Assembly: GCA_018381235.1 (NCBI GenBank)
Contig: JAGZSF010000005.1
Coordinates: 61,171 to 125,170 of the forward strand
Source of the DNA: Collinsella sp.
GTDB lineage: Bacteria; Actinomycetota; Coriobacteriia; Coriobacteriales; Coriobacteriaceae
Length of the DNA: 64,000 nucleotides
Reading direction: 5' to 3'
How positions within the stretch are numbered: position 1 is the first letter of the stretch; each line of letters starts with the position of its first letter. A program made the position numbers and the translations under genes. The notes below the pieces were generated by a model, which saw nothing but the letters and a program-made list of their open reading frames with translations, did not search any database and was not told the origin of the DNA. Positions 10,520 to 18,299 of the stretch are shown one piece after another.

Positions 10520-11248
10520 TTACTCGGCCTTGGGCTCAGCGGCCATCTCGGCCTCGGAGACCTGCTCCTTACCAGAGCCAGCGAGGCAGGCGTCAGCCAT
10601 GAGCTCGCACATAAGGGTGACAGCAGAGATAGCGTCATCGTTGCAGGGGATGCCGTACTCGACCTCGTCGGGATCGGAGTTGGTGTCGATCAGGGCGACG
10701 ACGGGGATGTTCAGGCGCTGGGCCTCCTTGATGGCGTTCTCCTCGCGCTTGGTGTCGATGACGAAGAGAGCCTGGGGCAGACCCTTCATGTCGCGGGCGC
10801 CACCGAGGTTGGTCTGGAGCTTAGTGAGCTCCTTGCCGAGAACAGCCTGCTCCTTCTTGGGCAGAACAGCCATGCGGCCGTCCTCGACCATGGCCTCGAG
10901 CTCCTCCATGCGGTTGATGCGGGAGCGGATGGTGACGAAGTTGGTCAGCATACCGCCGAGCCAACGCTGGTTGATGTAAGGCATGTTGGCGCGCTCAGCA
11001 GCGTTCTTGACGGCCTCCTGAGCCTGCTTCTTGGTGCCGACGAACAGCACGTTGCCACCCTTGGCGACGTTCTTGACGAAGGTGTAGGCCTGGTCGGCGT
11101 CGAGGATGGTCTGCTTGAGGTCGAGGATGTAGATGCCGTTGCGCTCACCGAAGATGAACGGCTTCATCTTGGGGTTCCAGCGACGGGTCTGGTGACCGAA
11201 GTGGCAGCCGGCCTCGAGCAGGGTGCGGATATTAATCTTGGTAGCCAT
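10520..11248 (-). CDS. rpsB: 30S ribosomal protein S2
   Basis: 242 aa. Typical S2 start KINIRTLLEAGCHFGHQTRRWNPKMKPFIFGERNGIYI and RWLGGMLTNF, with ALIDTNSDP further on. Ends in an Ala/Glu-rich tail (EAEMAAEPKAE). It is a primary-binding-late 30S protein that recruits S1. Strong AGGAGG precedes the ATG. A good promoter lies at 11390-11418 and gives a 5' leader of about 135 nt. Confidence 0.97.
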   Translation of the reverse strand: MATKINIRTLLEAGCHFGHQTRRWNPKMKPFIFGERNGIYILDLKQTILDADQAYTFVKNVAKGGNVLFVGTKKQAQEAVKNAAERANMPYINQRWLGGMLTNFVTIRSRINRMEELEAMVEDGRMAVLPKKEQAVLGKELTKLQTNLGGARDMKGLPQALFVIDTKREENAIKEAQRLNIPVVALIDTNSDPDEVEYGIPCNDDAISAVTLMCELMADACLAGSGKEQVSEAEMAAEPKAE

Positions 11249-11383
11249 GTTAAACCTCCTGTGGTTTGCCTCCGCGCGGGGTCATCCTCCAAAACCAACC
11301 CGGACATGTGCTACCAAAGCCCGGGCACCACGGTATGAAGTAGCCGCGCGTGCGTGATAAAAACATGTTGCCGTGAAGCAACC
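11249..11383 (-). promoter_or_regulatory. Structured 5' leader of rpsB (possible autoregulatory site)
   Basis: About 135 nt lie between the predicted rpsB start of transcription and the ATG. On the minus strand it contains complementary segments (GCCCGGGC and TCCGGGT; CCGTGGTGCC and neighbouring GC blocks) that could fold into a multi-stem structure. S2 represses its own operon through the leader in E. coli; whether this unrelated leader does so is inference. No Rfam family is recognised by eye. Confidence 0.3.
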
Positions 11384-11389
11384 CGATGA

Positions 11390-11418
11390 ATGATAGCAGG
11401 AATGCCTCTTCCTGCCAA
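11390..11418 (-). promoter_or_regulatory. Promoter of rpsB-tsf
   Basis: On the minus strand TTGGCA (11413-11418) and TATCAT (11390-11395) are separated by exactly 17 bases. Both hexamers are close to the sigma-70 consensus and the pair lies in the rpsB-xerC intergenic gap. Confidence 0.65.
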
Positions 11419-11467
11419 CCCGCAATCAAAACCACACACCTGAGTGCGGCGCGGGACGTGCCAGCCA

Positions 11468-12310
11468 CTATTCGCCGCGGGGATGGGCTTGAGCCACAGC
11501 CCGCTTAAGCCGATCGGGTGTGAGATGCGTGTAGATCTGCGTCGTGGACAGGCTCGCATGACCTAGCAGCTCTTGAACCGAGCGCAGGTCCGCACCGCCC
11601 TCGAGCAAGTCGGTCGCAAAGGTATGGCGCATCGCATGCGGGGCGATGTCAGCCGGAATGCCGGCGAGCGTCGCCAGCGTATGGAACCGCCGCCGGAGCA
11701 TCGCGGCGCTCATGCGATTGCCGCGCGCCGATATAAGCAGCGGATGCGGCCCGGTAGCGAGGTCGCGGCGCTTTGCCCGAGCGAGCAACTCCGGCCTCCC
11801 CTCTTCAATATAGAGACGCGTCACATCGAGCGCACGACGATACAGAGGAACGATGCGCTCCTTGCTTCCCTTGCCCCACAGGCGCAGCGTGCGCTCGGAC
11901 CATGAGATGGATTCCACATTGAGCGCCGCAAGCTCTGAGATGCGGGCACCCGAGGCATAGAGCAACTCGAGCATCGCCGCATCGCGCAGTCCCGCGGGTG
12001 TTGAGGTATCAGGCGTCTTGAGCAGCGCCTCGACCTGCAGGGTCGTAAGGACGCCCGGCAGGTCACGCGGCAGCTTGGGCGACGCGATTGCCGAGACCGC
12101 ATCACCCTCGACAATCCCCTCGGCAGCCATCCAGCGATAGAGAGATCGAATAGCCGACAGGTGCGCCGCAAGCGTTCGGGGAGCCACCTGCTCACGCGAA
12201 AGCTCGGCAAGATAGCGACGAATGGTGCGCACGTCGGCAGCGAAAGCATCAATATCCTCGCGCTCGCACCAGGCAGCAAAGCGCTCTAGCCTCGAGCCAT
12301 AGGCCGTCAC
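11468..12310 (-). CDS. xerC: Tyrosine recombinase XerC/XerD-like
   Basis: Site-specific recombinase for chromosome dimer resolution. Numbering from the GTG at 12310 (280 aa), the catalytic set is complete: R123 (ASGARISEL), the WGKGSKER hairpin, HAMR (H225, R228), H251 and nucleophile Y260. Oddity: the core-binding domain continues in frame 26 codons upstream (FIAYIARVEGLSPNTV, typical XerC N-terminus), but no ATG, GTG or TTG starts it. An ATA codon at 12388, nine bases after GGAGG and overlapping the trmFO stop, sits where an ATG would be expected and would give 306 aa, the usual XerC length. The coordinates given use the first standard start. Confidence 0.85.
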   Translation of the reverse strand: MTAYGSRLERFAAWCEREDIDAFAADVRTIRRYLAELSREQVAPRTLAAHLSAIRSLYRWMAAEGIVEGDAVSAIASPKLPRDLPGVLTTLQVEALLKTPDTSTPAGLRDAAMLELLYASGARISELAALNVESISWSERTLRLWGKGSKERIVPLYRRALDVTRLYIEEGRPELLARAKRRDLATGPHPLLISARGNRMSAAMLRRRFHTLATLAGIPADIAPHAMRHTFATDLLEGGADLRSVQELLGHASLSTTQIYTHLTPDRLKRAVAQAHPRGE

Positions 12311-12384
12311 CGTGTTGGGAGAAAGCCCCTCAACGCGTGCGATATAGGCGATAAAAGAGTCGACGGTGTCGTACAGGTCAAAGG

Positions 12385-13722
12385 CTATGACCGGTCGCCT
12401 CCAAACAGGTCGGAACGCGTTGCGAAGTAGGCATCGAGAGCCTCGAGGGCACGGTCCGCATAGGCCTGATAACGATCGCGCTTGCTACGGCGCTTGCCGT
12501 CCTCGAGCGGCGGCACCAGGCCAAAGTTGACATGCATGGGCTGGTAGCCCACCGTGGCGGGATCGGTCGCATAGTCCACGAGCGCACCCAGGGCGCCCAC
12601 GCGAGGCAGCTCTACAGGATCGGCCTCGATAGCCTCGGCATAGGTGTTGACCGCAGCGAGCAGACCGGTCGCCACTGCCTCCATGTACCCCTCGGTGCCG
12701 GTAATCTGGCCGGCAAGGCGCACACTCGTACCGGGCACGGCAAAGGTCCCGTCGAGCACGTGCGGCGCATCGACAAAGGTATTGCGATGCATGACGCCAT
12801 AGCGGAAGAACTCGGCGTTCTCCAGACCGGGAACCATATGGAACACGCGCTTTTGCTCGCCGAAGGTCAGATTGGTCTGGAAGCCCACCAGGTTATAGGC
12901 GGTCTTCTCCTTGTTCTCGGCGCGCAGCTGAATCGCAGCCCAGGGACGACGACCAGTTCGCGGGTCAGTGAGTCCGACAGGCTTCATGGCGCCAAAACGG
13001 ATCGCGTCCTTACCGGTGCGTGCGACCTCCTCGGCGGGCTGACAGGCCTGGAACAGGTCACCACCCTCAAAGTCTTTAAGCACCACACGGTCGGCCGTAG
13101 TGAGCGCCTCGATAAAGGCCTCGTACTCTTCCTTGTTGAGCGGGGCGTTAAGATAGTCGCCACTCCCCTGCTCCTCATAGCGCGACTGCGAGAACAGCAC
13201 GTCCATATCGAGCGTCGAGGCATCGACAATCGGGGCCGCCGCGTCAAAGAACGCCAGGGCGTCGCCACCGACGAGTTTCATGACCTCCTCGCTCAACGCC
13301 GGGGAGCACAGCGGGCCCGCGGCAATGACCACGTGGCCCTCGGGAATCTGGGTGACCTCGCCGTGAACGACTTCGATATTGGGGCGTGCGGCAACCTCGG
13401 CCTCGACAAGCTCGGAAAACTTAACGCGGTCGACTGCCAGGGCGCCGCCGGCGGGAACGGCCGCACGATGGGCGCAATCGAGCAGTACCGAGCCCATGCG
13501 CTCAAGCTCGGCCTTCAGCAGGCCGGCAGCAGAGTCCGGACGGGTGGACTTAAACGAATTGGAGCAGACGAGCTCCGCCAAGTGATCGGTATGGTGGGCA
13601 GGAGAACTCACCTGAGGGCGCATCTCGCACAGCTTTACGGTGAACCCGCGATCCGCCAGCTGAATCGCACATTCCGATCCCGCCAGACCGCCACCGATAA
13701 CCGTCACCTGATCAAACAGCAT
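12385..13722 (-). CDS. trmFO: Methylenetetrahydrofolate--tRNA (uracil-54-C5)-methyltransferase
   Basis: About 445 aa flavoenzyme that makes ribothymidine at tRNA position 54 using methylene-THF and FADH2. FAD site: VTVIGGGLAGSECAIQLADRG at the N-terminus. Family hallmarks include CEMRP, HHTDHLAELVCSNSFKS and the C-terminal GQITGTEGYMEAVATG. ATG 13722 has GAAAGG nine bases upstream; a TTG two codons earlier is the alternative. The 3' end overlaps the proposed xerC start. Part of the yraN-comM-dprA-trmFO-xerC run. Confidence 0.95.
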   Translation of the reverse strand: MLFDQVTVIGGGLAGSECAIQLADRGFTVKLCEMRPQVSSPAHHTDHLAELVCSNSFKSTRPDSAAGLLKAELERMGSVLLDCAHRAAVPAGGALAVDRVKFSELVEAEVAARPNIEVVHGEVTQIPEGHVVIAAGPLCSPALSEEVMKLVGGDALAFFDAAAPIVDASTLDMDVLFSQSRYEEQGSGDYLNAPLNKEEYEAFIEALTTADRVVLKDFEGGDLFQACQPAEEVARTGKDAIRFGAMKPVGLTDPRTGRRPWAAIQLRAENKEKTAYNLVGFQTNLTFGEQKRVFHMVPGLENAEFFRYGVMHRNTFVDAPHVLDGTFAVPGTSVRLAGQITGTEGYMEAVATGLLAAVNTYAEAIEADPVELPRVGALGALVDYATDPATVGYQPMHVNFGLVPPLEDGKRRSKRDRYQAYADRALEALDAYFATRSDLFGGDRS

Positions 13723-13736
13723 CTGCAAACACCTTT

Positions 13737-14669
13737 CTAATTGACACGCTTTCCATTGTGACCGAAGGGCGTCTGAGCGTGAAGCGCAAACTTTGAGGGC
13801 GCATACCTTCCATCCATCATGCGCTCGATAAGGCCCTCGAGCTCGAGCGAACCCAGGAGCTTAAGAACACCGACAGCATCAAGAGAGACGAGCGCGGCAA
13901 TGTCGTCGACCTTGAGCGGCGACGCGATGAGCGCGTGCATCACGGCCTGTTGCATCGGGTCCAGATCGGCGATACCGGGCGCATCGGGACGCGAGTAACG
14001 CAGGGTGCCGTAGATGCGCGAGATGGCCATCTCGATGGATTCCTCGTCCACGATGCAGCACGCTCCGTTGGCGATGAGGTAATTGGTCCCGCGCGACTCG
14101 GGCGACAAAATGGAGCCCGGCACGGCGAGCAGCTCGCGTCCCAGGTCCATAGCGGCCTCGGCCGTCGAGAACGTACCCGAGGGCATGCCCGCCTCGGAAA
14201 CAAAGAGTGCCTGCGACAGCGCGGCGATGATGCGATTACGCCGCGGGAAGGCAAACTTGCGCGGACCCATGCCCCACGGAGAGATGGACACAACCGCACC
14301 GCCCGTATCGAGCGTACGCGTGATAAGACCGGCACTTGAACGCGGATAGACCACATCGGCGCCCGTCCCCAGCACCACGACGTGCTTGCCGCCAGCGTTG
14401 ACCGCAGCCCAGCCCGATGCCTGATCGCAGCCCATGGCGCCACCAGAGACCACCGTCACCCCAGCCTCAACCGCCACCTTGGCAGCAAGTTCGGCCACGG
14501 CAAGACCATACGGCGATGCCTTGCGCGCGCCAATGATGGAGAGCGCGGGCGTCGATAACACAGCAGGGTCGCCACGCACATAGAGCGTCTGAGGCACATC
14601 CGAAAGCTCCAGAACGGTCTTGGGATACAACGCATCACCGGGATGCAGCTCAAAGGTTCCCTCAGCCAT
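13737..14669 (-). CDS. dprA: DNA-processing protein DprA (Smf)
   Basis: 310 aa. DprA protects incoming single-stranded DNA and loads RecA during transformation. The Rossmann core shows SIIGARKASPYG, VVSGGAMGCDQASGWAAVNAGG and the YPRSSAGLI region. A C-terminal winged-helix (DPMQQAVMHALIASPLKVDDIA...LLGSLELEGLIERM) replaces the usual DML1 domain, and the N-terminal SAM domain is absent, so this is a short form. ATG overlaps the comM stop by one base (TAATG), with AGGAGGG upstream. Confidence 0.94.
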   Translation of the reverse strand: MAEGTFELHPGDALYPKTVLELSDVPQTLYVRGDPAVLSTPALSIIGARKASPYGLAVAELAAKVAVEAGVTVVSGGAMGCDQASGWAAVNAGGKHVVVLGTGADVVYPRSSAGLITRTLDTGGAVVSISPWGMGPRKFAFPRRNRIIAALSQALFVSEAGMPSGTFSTAEAAMDLGRELLAVPGSILSPESRGTNYLIANGACCIVDEESIEMAISRIYGTLRYSRPDAPGIADLDPMQQAVMHALIASPLKVDDIAALVSLDAVGVLKLLGSLELEGLIERMMDGRYAPSKFALHAQTPFGHNGKRVN

Positions 14670-16192
14670 TATTGGTCCCTCCTTCCCTGATACATCGCCG
14701 CCTCGAGCACGTGATCCTGCGTCACCCGCTCACTCTCGGCGACATCGGCGATCGTGCGCGCGATGCGCACCAGACGCACGATGCCGCGACCTGTGAGATG
14801 CGTACGCTTCGACAGGCCGAGCACACACTTCTCTGCCGCCTCATCGAGAGCAAAGGTCGACACGACGCCGTCAATGGAGCGGGACTCGTCATCCTCGGCC
14901 TCCGCATCCGCATCGTCCAAATGCGACTCGCGCCAGGCGCGGAAGGCTCGGCCACGCACGACGTAATCGCGCAACTCAGCCGATGACATGCCTTCGGCGC
15001 CCTCGATAATCACCTGGGGGTCGGGACGGGTCACGTCGAGCATCATGTCGATACGGTCGGCCAAAGGTCCGCGCAGTTTAGCCCGATAGCGTTCGACCAT
15101 CGAGGCGGAGCAGCGACACGGCACTTCGCGATCACCCAAAAAGCCGCAGGGACAGGGATTGCTCGCGGCCAGCAGCTGAAAGCGTGATGGGAAGGTAAAG
15201 GCCCCGTCAACGCGCACGATCTTCACATAGCCGCGCTCGATGGGTTGACGCAGCGTCTGCAGCACGCCGGTGGGAAACTCGGCGAGCTCGTCCAAAAAGA
15301 GCACGCCGCCATGAGCCAAACTGATTTCGCCTGGATGAACCGGGCGACCGCCACCGATAAGGCCCGCGGTCGAAATGCTGTGGTGAGGGCTGCGGAAGGG
15401 CCGATGCCCCGCCAGCAGCCCATCAATGTTCTCGCCCAAGACCGAATGGATGCACAGCGCCTCCTGCTGATCCTCAACAGATAGCTCGGGCAAAATGCCG
15501 GTCATGCGCCGTGCGAGCATCGTCTTGCCCGACCCCGGGGACCCAATCATGAGCAATCCGAGTTCTCCTGCCGCCGCAAGCGCCATGCCGCGCTTGGCGA
15601 CTTCCTGCCCCAGCACGTCGGCATAATCGAGTTCGGGCTCAAAGGTAGTCTCGACTCCCTCGGAATCCAGATAATGACGGGCGGCATCCCCCATGCCGTG
15701 GGCAAGTTGCGAGAGGTGGTCAATAAAGCCACAGTCGACCCCCGCGAGCGGCACATGTTGATCGGACCTACCGGCGATAAAGGAGAGCCCCATATCGCGC
15801 GCAAGCAGCTGGAACGCCACCTCACCCTTGACGGGCAACACCGTACCGTCCAGCCCAAGTTCGCCTGCGATAAGGCAACGATCAAGGTTGTCGCGGGGAA
15901 TCTGCCCATCGGCCGCCAGCACCGCGATGGCAATTGGCAGGTCGAAGCCGCTGCCGGTTTTACGGATATCGCCGGGTGCTAGGTTGACGGTAATGCCCGA
16001 CCGGGGAATCTCGAAGCCTGCCGAACGCATGGCACACCGGATACGCCCGCGAGATTCCATTACCTCCATACTCGGGATACCGAGCATCTGGATACCCGGG
16101 ATGCCACCGGCCAACGACACCTCGACGGTGACGGGAATCGCCTCGACGCCGCGGATACAGGCCGCGTGAACGGCAAACGTATCGAAGGCCAT
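14669..16192 (-). CDS. comM: YifB/ComM-family Mg-chelatase-like AAA+ ATPase
   Basis: 507 aa hexameric AAA+ helicase. In naturally transformable species ComM drives branch migration of the recombining strand. An N-terminal ChlI-like domain (AFDTFAVHAACIRGVEAIPV, LGIPSMEVMESRGRIRCAMR) is followed by Walker A GSPGSGKT at about 217-224, Walker B GVLFLDELAEF and the arginine-finger region CPCGFLGD...CRCS. ATG 16192 overlaps the yraN stop as TGATG. Adjacent to dprA, which supports a shared role in DNA uptake or recombination. Confidence 0.93.
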   Translation of the reverse strand: MAFDTFAVHAACIRGVEAIPVTVEVSLAGGIPGIQMLGIPSMEVMESRGRIRCAMRSAGFEIPRSGITVNLAPGDIRKTGSGFDLPIAIAVLAADGQIPRDNLDRCLIAGELGLDGTVLPVKGEVAFQLLARDMGLSFIAGRSDQHVPLAGVDCGFIDHLSQLAHGMGDAARHYLDSEGVETTFEPELDYADVLGQEVAKRGMALAAAGELGLLMIGSPGSGKTMLARRMTGILPELSVEDQQEALCIHSVLGENIDGLLAGHRPFRSPHHSISTAGLIGGGRPVHPGEISLAHGGVLFLDELAEFPTGVLQTLRQPIERGYVKIVRVDGAFTFPSRFQLLAASNPCPCGFLGDREVPCRCSASMVERYRAKLRGPLADRIDMMLDVTRPDPQVIIEGAEGMSSAELRDYVVRGRAFRAWRESHLDDADAEAEDDESRSIDGVVSTFALDEAAEKCVLGLSKRTHLTGRGIVRLVRIARTIADVAESERVTQDHVLEAAMYQGRRDQ

Positions 16193-16677
16193 CACGACAC
16201 CTGCCAATCGAACGCGTTGTACTGGTGCTCGATCTCGGCGATATGTCCGCCGCGGATGGTCACGCCAACGGCATCAAAACGAATCGCTTTGAGCGGATAG
16301 TGCTCCATCAGATAACAGCCCGCAATGCGACGATAGCGACGCTGTTTTTGAGCATCCACGGCCTCTTCGGGAAAGACACGCGCGGTACAATCCAGGGCGA
16401 CGCGCCTGGTCTTAACTTCGGCCATCACCACGACGTCATCGAGTTCGTCGAGCAGTACCAAATCGGCCTCGCCCTCGGGACAACGATAGCCCTGCTCAAG
16501 CAAGGTATAGCCCCGCTCGTTAAAGTAGTCGATTGTAATGAGCTCGCCCAACATGCCAAGTTCGCGAGGACTGAGCTCCTTGATAAACTCGGGCGTAATC
16601 GACCCGCAATCGAGCTCGCCGTCTTCCCAACGCTCCTTGAGTTGCTGCGTCTTGCTCTTTTTGCTTACGGCACACAT
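16192..16677 (-). CDS. YraN/UPF0102-family nuclease-like protein
   Basis: 161 aa. The UPF0102 core LGELITIDYFNERGYTLLEQGYRCPEGEADLV (about 43-73) and EVKTRR (87-92) form a PD-(D/E)xK-type nuclease fold with E70, D72, E87 and K89 as likely catalytic residues. The 40-residue lysine-rich N-terminus is longer than usual. The frame is open far upstream, but ATG 16677 has AAAGGAG and lies after the rnhB terminator. Substrate unknown; the family often sits next to rnhB and comM/dprA, which suggests a DNA repair or recombination role. Confidence 0.85.
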   Translation of the reverse strand: MCAVSKKSKTQQLKERWEDGELDCGSITPEFIKELSPRELGMLGELITIDYFNERGYTLLEQGYRCPEGEADLVLLDELDDVVVMAEVKTRRVALDCTARVFPEEAVDAQKQRRYRRIAGCYLMEHYPLKAIRFDAVGVTIRGGHIAEIEHQYNAFDWQVS

Positions 16678-16774
16678 GGGGTCTCCTTTCCCGCACACTG
16701 CATTGCCCCGATGATGAGGGCACCTTTCATGCGGGTAAGTACCGGAAACAAACCAAACGCTGACCAAATACCGA

Positions 16775-16817
16775 CAAAAAACGGGCCGCGCGCAACAATC
16801 ACGTTGCACACGGCCCG
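16775..16817 (-). terminator. Terminator of rnhB
   Basis: CGGGCCG...GCAAC pairs with GTTGC...CGGCCCG (16782-16817, one 3x3 internal loop). On the minus strand it is followed by TTTTTTG. It separates rnhB from the yraN operon. Confidence 0.8.
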
Positions 16818-16866
16818 CTACCAGCAGGTTTATAAAACGCTAGAGGTCCCTATCTCCACAATTGAC

Positions 16867-17655
16867 CTAGAAAAGGCGCTCGGTCTGCAAAAAGTTTCCG
16901 CAAAAGCTCACGCGGTGCAGCGGACAAAGTCCGTGTTTGCGAATCGCCTCGATGTGCTCGGGGCTCGCATAGCCCTTCGACTCGGCCAGATGGTACTCGG
17001 GATACTCGGCATCGTACTCGACCATCATCTCGTCACGCGTGACCTTGGCCATAATGGAAGCAGCGGCGATGCAGGCGATCTTGGCATCGCCCTTCACCAC
17101 ATCGCGCTCGTTGGGAACGGCGCCCAAGGGGTTACCGTCCATAAGCACGCAATCGGGCTCGAGCCCCGTATCGGCCACGGCGCCCGCAACGGCAGCGCAG
17201 ATGGCGCGGGCCATGCCCATATCGTCGATATCCGCAGGCACGATATGGCAAAAACCGATCGCGGTCGCCACCTCGGAAATCTTCACCGAGAGCAGCTCAC
17301 GACGCTCCGGCGTGAGCTTTTTGGAATCATTGATGCCCCAAACGCGCGGCTCCATGGGAAGGCACACGGCGCACACCGTCAAGGGACCGGCCACCGAGCC
17401 ACGCCCCACCTCGTCGACACCCACGACCACGCCATCGCCGCCGAGTTCGCGCATAAGCTCATACATGCCGTTGACGCGCTCGCGCTCGCCAAGCTCCTTG
17501 GCATGGCGCTTAAGGGCACGCTCGCAAGCCTTGATTACCTGCTGGCGCGGATCCTCGCGATAATGCTCCACGAGGGCGGGAATCTCCTCGAATGTGGCGC
17601 TCGCCAGCTCGCCGGCAACCTGCGATGCCGAAACCGAGCTCGTCATGTTGGCCAT
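16867..17655 (-). CDS. rnhB: Ribonuclease HII
   Basis: 262 aa from ATG 17655. Removes RNA from RNA-DNA hybrids and misincorporated ribonucleotides. Active-site strand VVVGVDEVGRGSVAGPL (DEVGRG at 81-86), with later acidic residues in CVLMDGNPLG and the IAAASIMAKVTRDEMM helix. An N-terminal extension of about 75 residues precedes the catalytic domain, as in some actinobacterial and Firmicutes enzymes. AGGAGGG is well placed for ATG 17655; an ATG six codons earlier would overlap that ribosome site. Confidence 0.94.
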   Translation of the reverse strand: MANMTSSVSASQVAGELASATFEEIPALVEHYREDPRQQVIKACERALKRHAKELGERERVNGMYELMRELGGDGVVVGVDEVGRGSVAGPLTVCAVCLPMEPRVWGINDSKKLTPERRELLSVKISEVATAIGFCHIVPADIDDMGMARAICAAVAGAVADTGLEPDCVLMDGNPLGAVPNERDVVKGDAKIACIAAASIMAKVTRDEMMVEYDAEYPEYHLAESKGYASPEHIEAIRKHGLCPLHRVSFCGNFLQTERLF

Positions 17656-17681
17656 ACCAGGCCCTCCTTGCATGCAAATCA

Positions 17682-17714
17682 GATAAAAAGAAGGGCCACC
17701 CGAAGGTGACCCTT
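17682..17714 (-). terminator. Terminator of rplS
   Basis: A 10-bp stem AAGGGTCACC/GGTGGCCCTT with one G-U pair and a UUCG tetraloop on the minus strand, followed by CTTTTTAT. Textbook intrinsic terminator. Confidence 0.9.
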
Positions 17715-17748
17715 GTGTCCAAACGAGTGGACAGACGCTGCGATCTTC

Positions 17749-18090
17749 TTAGCGCTTCTCGGGGATGCGAGCAGCCTTGCCCACCTTGTCGCGGAGGTAG
17801 TACAGCTTGGCGCGACGGACGCGACCATGACGGACGACCTCGAGCTTGGCGATCTTGGGGCTGTGAAGCGGGAAGGTACGCTCAACACCGACACCGAAGG
17901 AAATCTTACGGACGGTGAAGGTCTCACGGGCACCGGCGCCGGCCATGCGGATGACGTCACCCTGGAAAACCTGGATGCGCTCGCGATCGCCTTCCTTAAT
18001 GCGGTAGTGAACCTTGACGTTGTCGGCAACGCGGACCTGCGGGATGTCCTCGCGGATCTGCTGACGCTCGATTGCGCGGATGTAATCCAT
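17749..18090 (-). CDS. rplS: 50S ribosomal protein L19
   Basis: 113 aa. Conserved core DNVKVHYRIKEGDRERIQVFQGDVI and GVGVERTFPLHSPKIAKLEVVRHGRVRRAKLYYLRDKVGKAARI. L19 lies at the 30S-50S interface. ATG 18090 follows AAGGA by seven bases; a TTG two codons upstream is rejected. Monocistronic between its own promoter (18160-18187) and terminator (17682-17714), unlike the rpsP-rimM-trmD-rplS order of many bacteria; here rpsP-rimM-trmD lie about 8 kb away. Confidence 0.97.
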   Translation of the reverse strand: MDYIRAIERQQIREDIPQVRVADNVKVHYRIKEGDRERIQVFQGDVIRMAGAGARETFTVRKISFGVGVERTFPLHSPKIAKLEVVRHGRVRRAKLYYLRDKVGKAARIPEKR

Positions 18091-18159
18091 GTGCAATTCC
18101 TTACTCTTCTAGAGGTGCCGTACCACCTTGGCCGGCACGTAGTTGAACAAACGAAATTG

Positions 18160-18187
18160 AGTATACACGCCGTAACCTTGGCTGCAA
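18160..18187 (-). promoter_or_regulatory. Promoter of rplS
   Basis: Minus-strand TTGCAG (18182-18187), 16-base spacer, TATACT (18160-18165). The leader to the rplS ATG is about 60 nt. Confidence 0.5.
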
Positions 18188-18233
18188 GAACAATTTTTCG
18201 TGCAGTCAAAAAGACAAAACCCGCACATGATAA

Positions 18234-18261
18234 CCGCCCGCCTCAAAAATGAGACGGGCGG
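18234..18261 (-). terminator. Terminator-like hairpin after ppdK
   Basis: CCGCCCG/CGGGCGG with an extended inner stem (18234-18261), 39 bases beyond the ppdK stop. The following minus-strand tract is only TTAT, so efficiency may be partial. Confidence 0.55.
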
Positions 18262-18299
18262 CATGAAGGGGGCTACATTACGCGCGAAAACGCAAGACG

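Noticed and set aside
9836..11338. A 500-codon open frame on the + strand opposite tsf and rpsB
   Set aside because: Opposite two universal genes and with Leu/Gly/Glu-biased composition typical of an antisense frame.
16678..16809. Longer yraN start (about 44 extra residues)
   Set aside because: The extension begins in the rnhB terminator hairpin and is Cys/Arg-rich without family match; ATG 16677 has a good Shine-Dalgarno.
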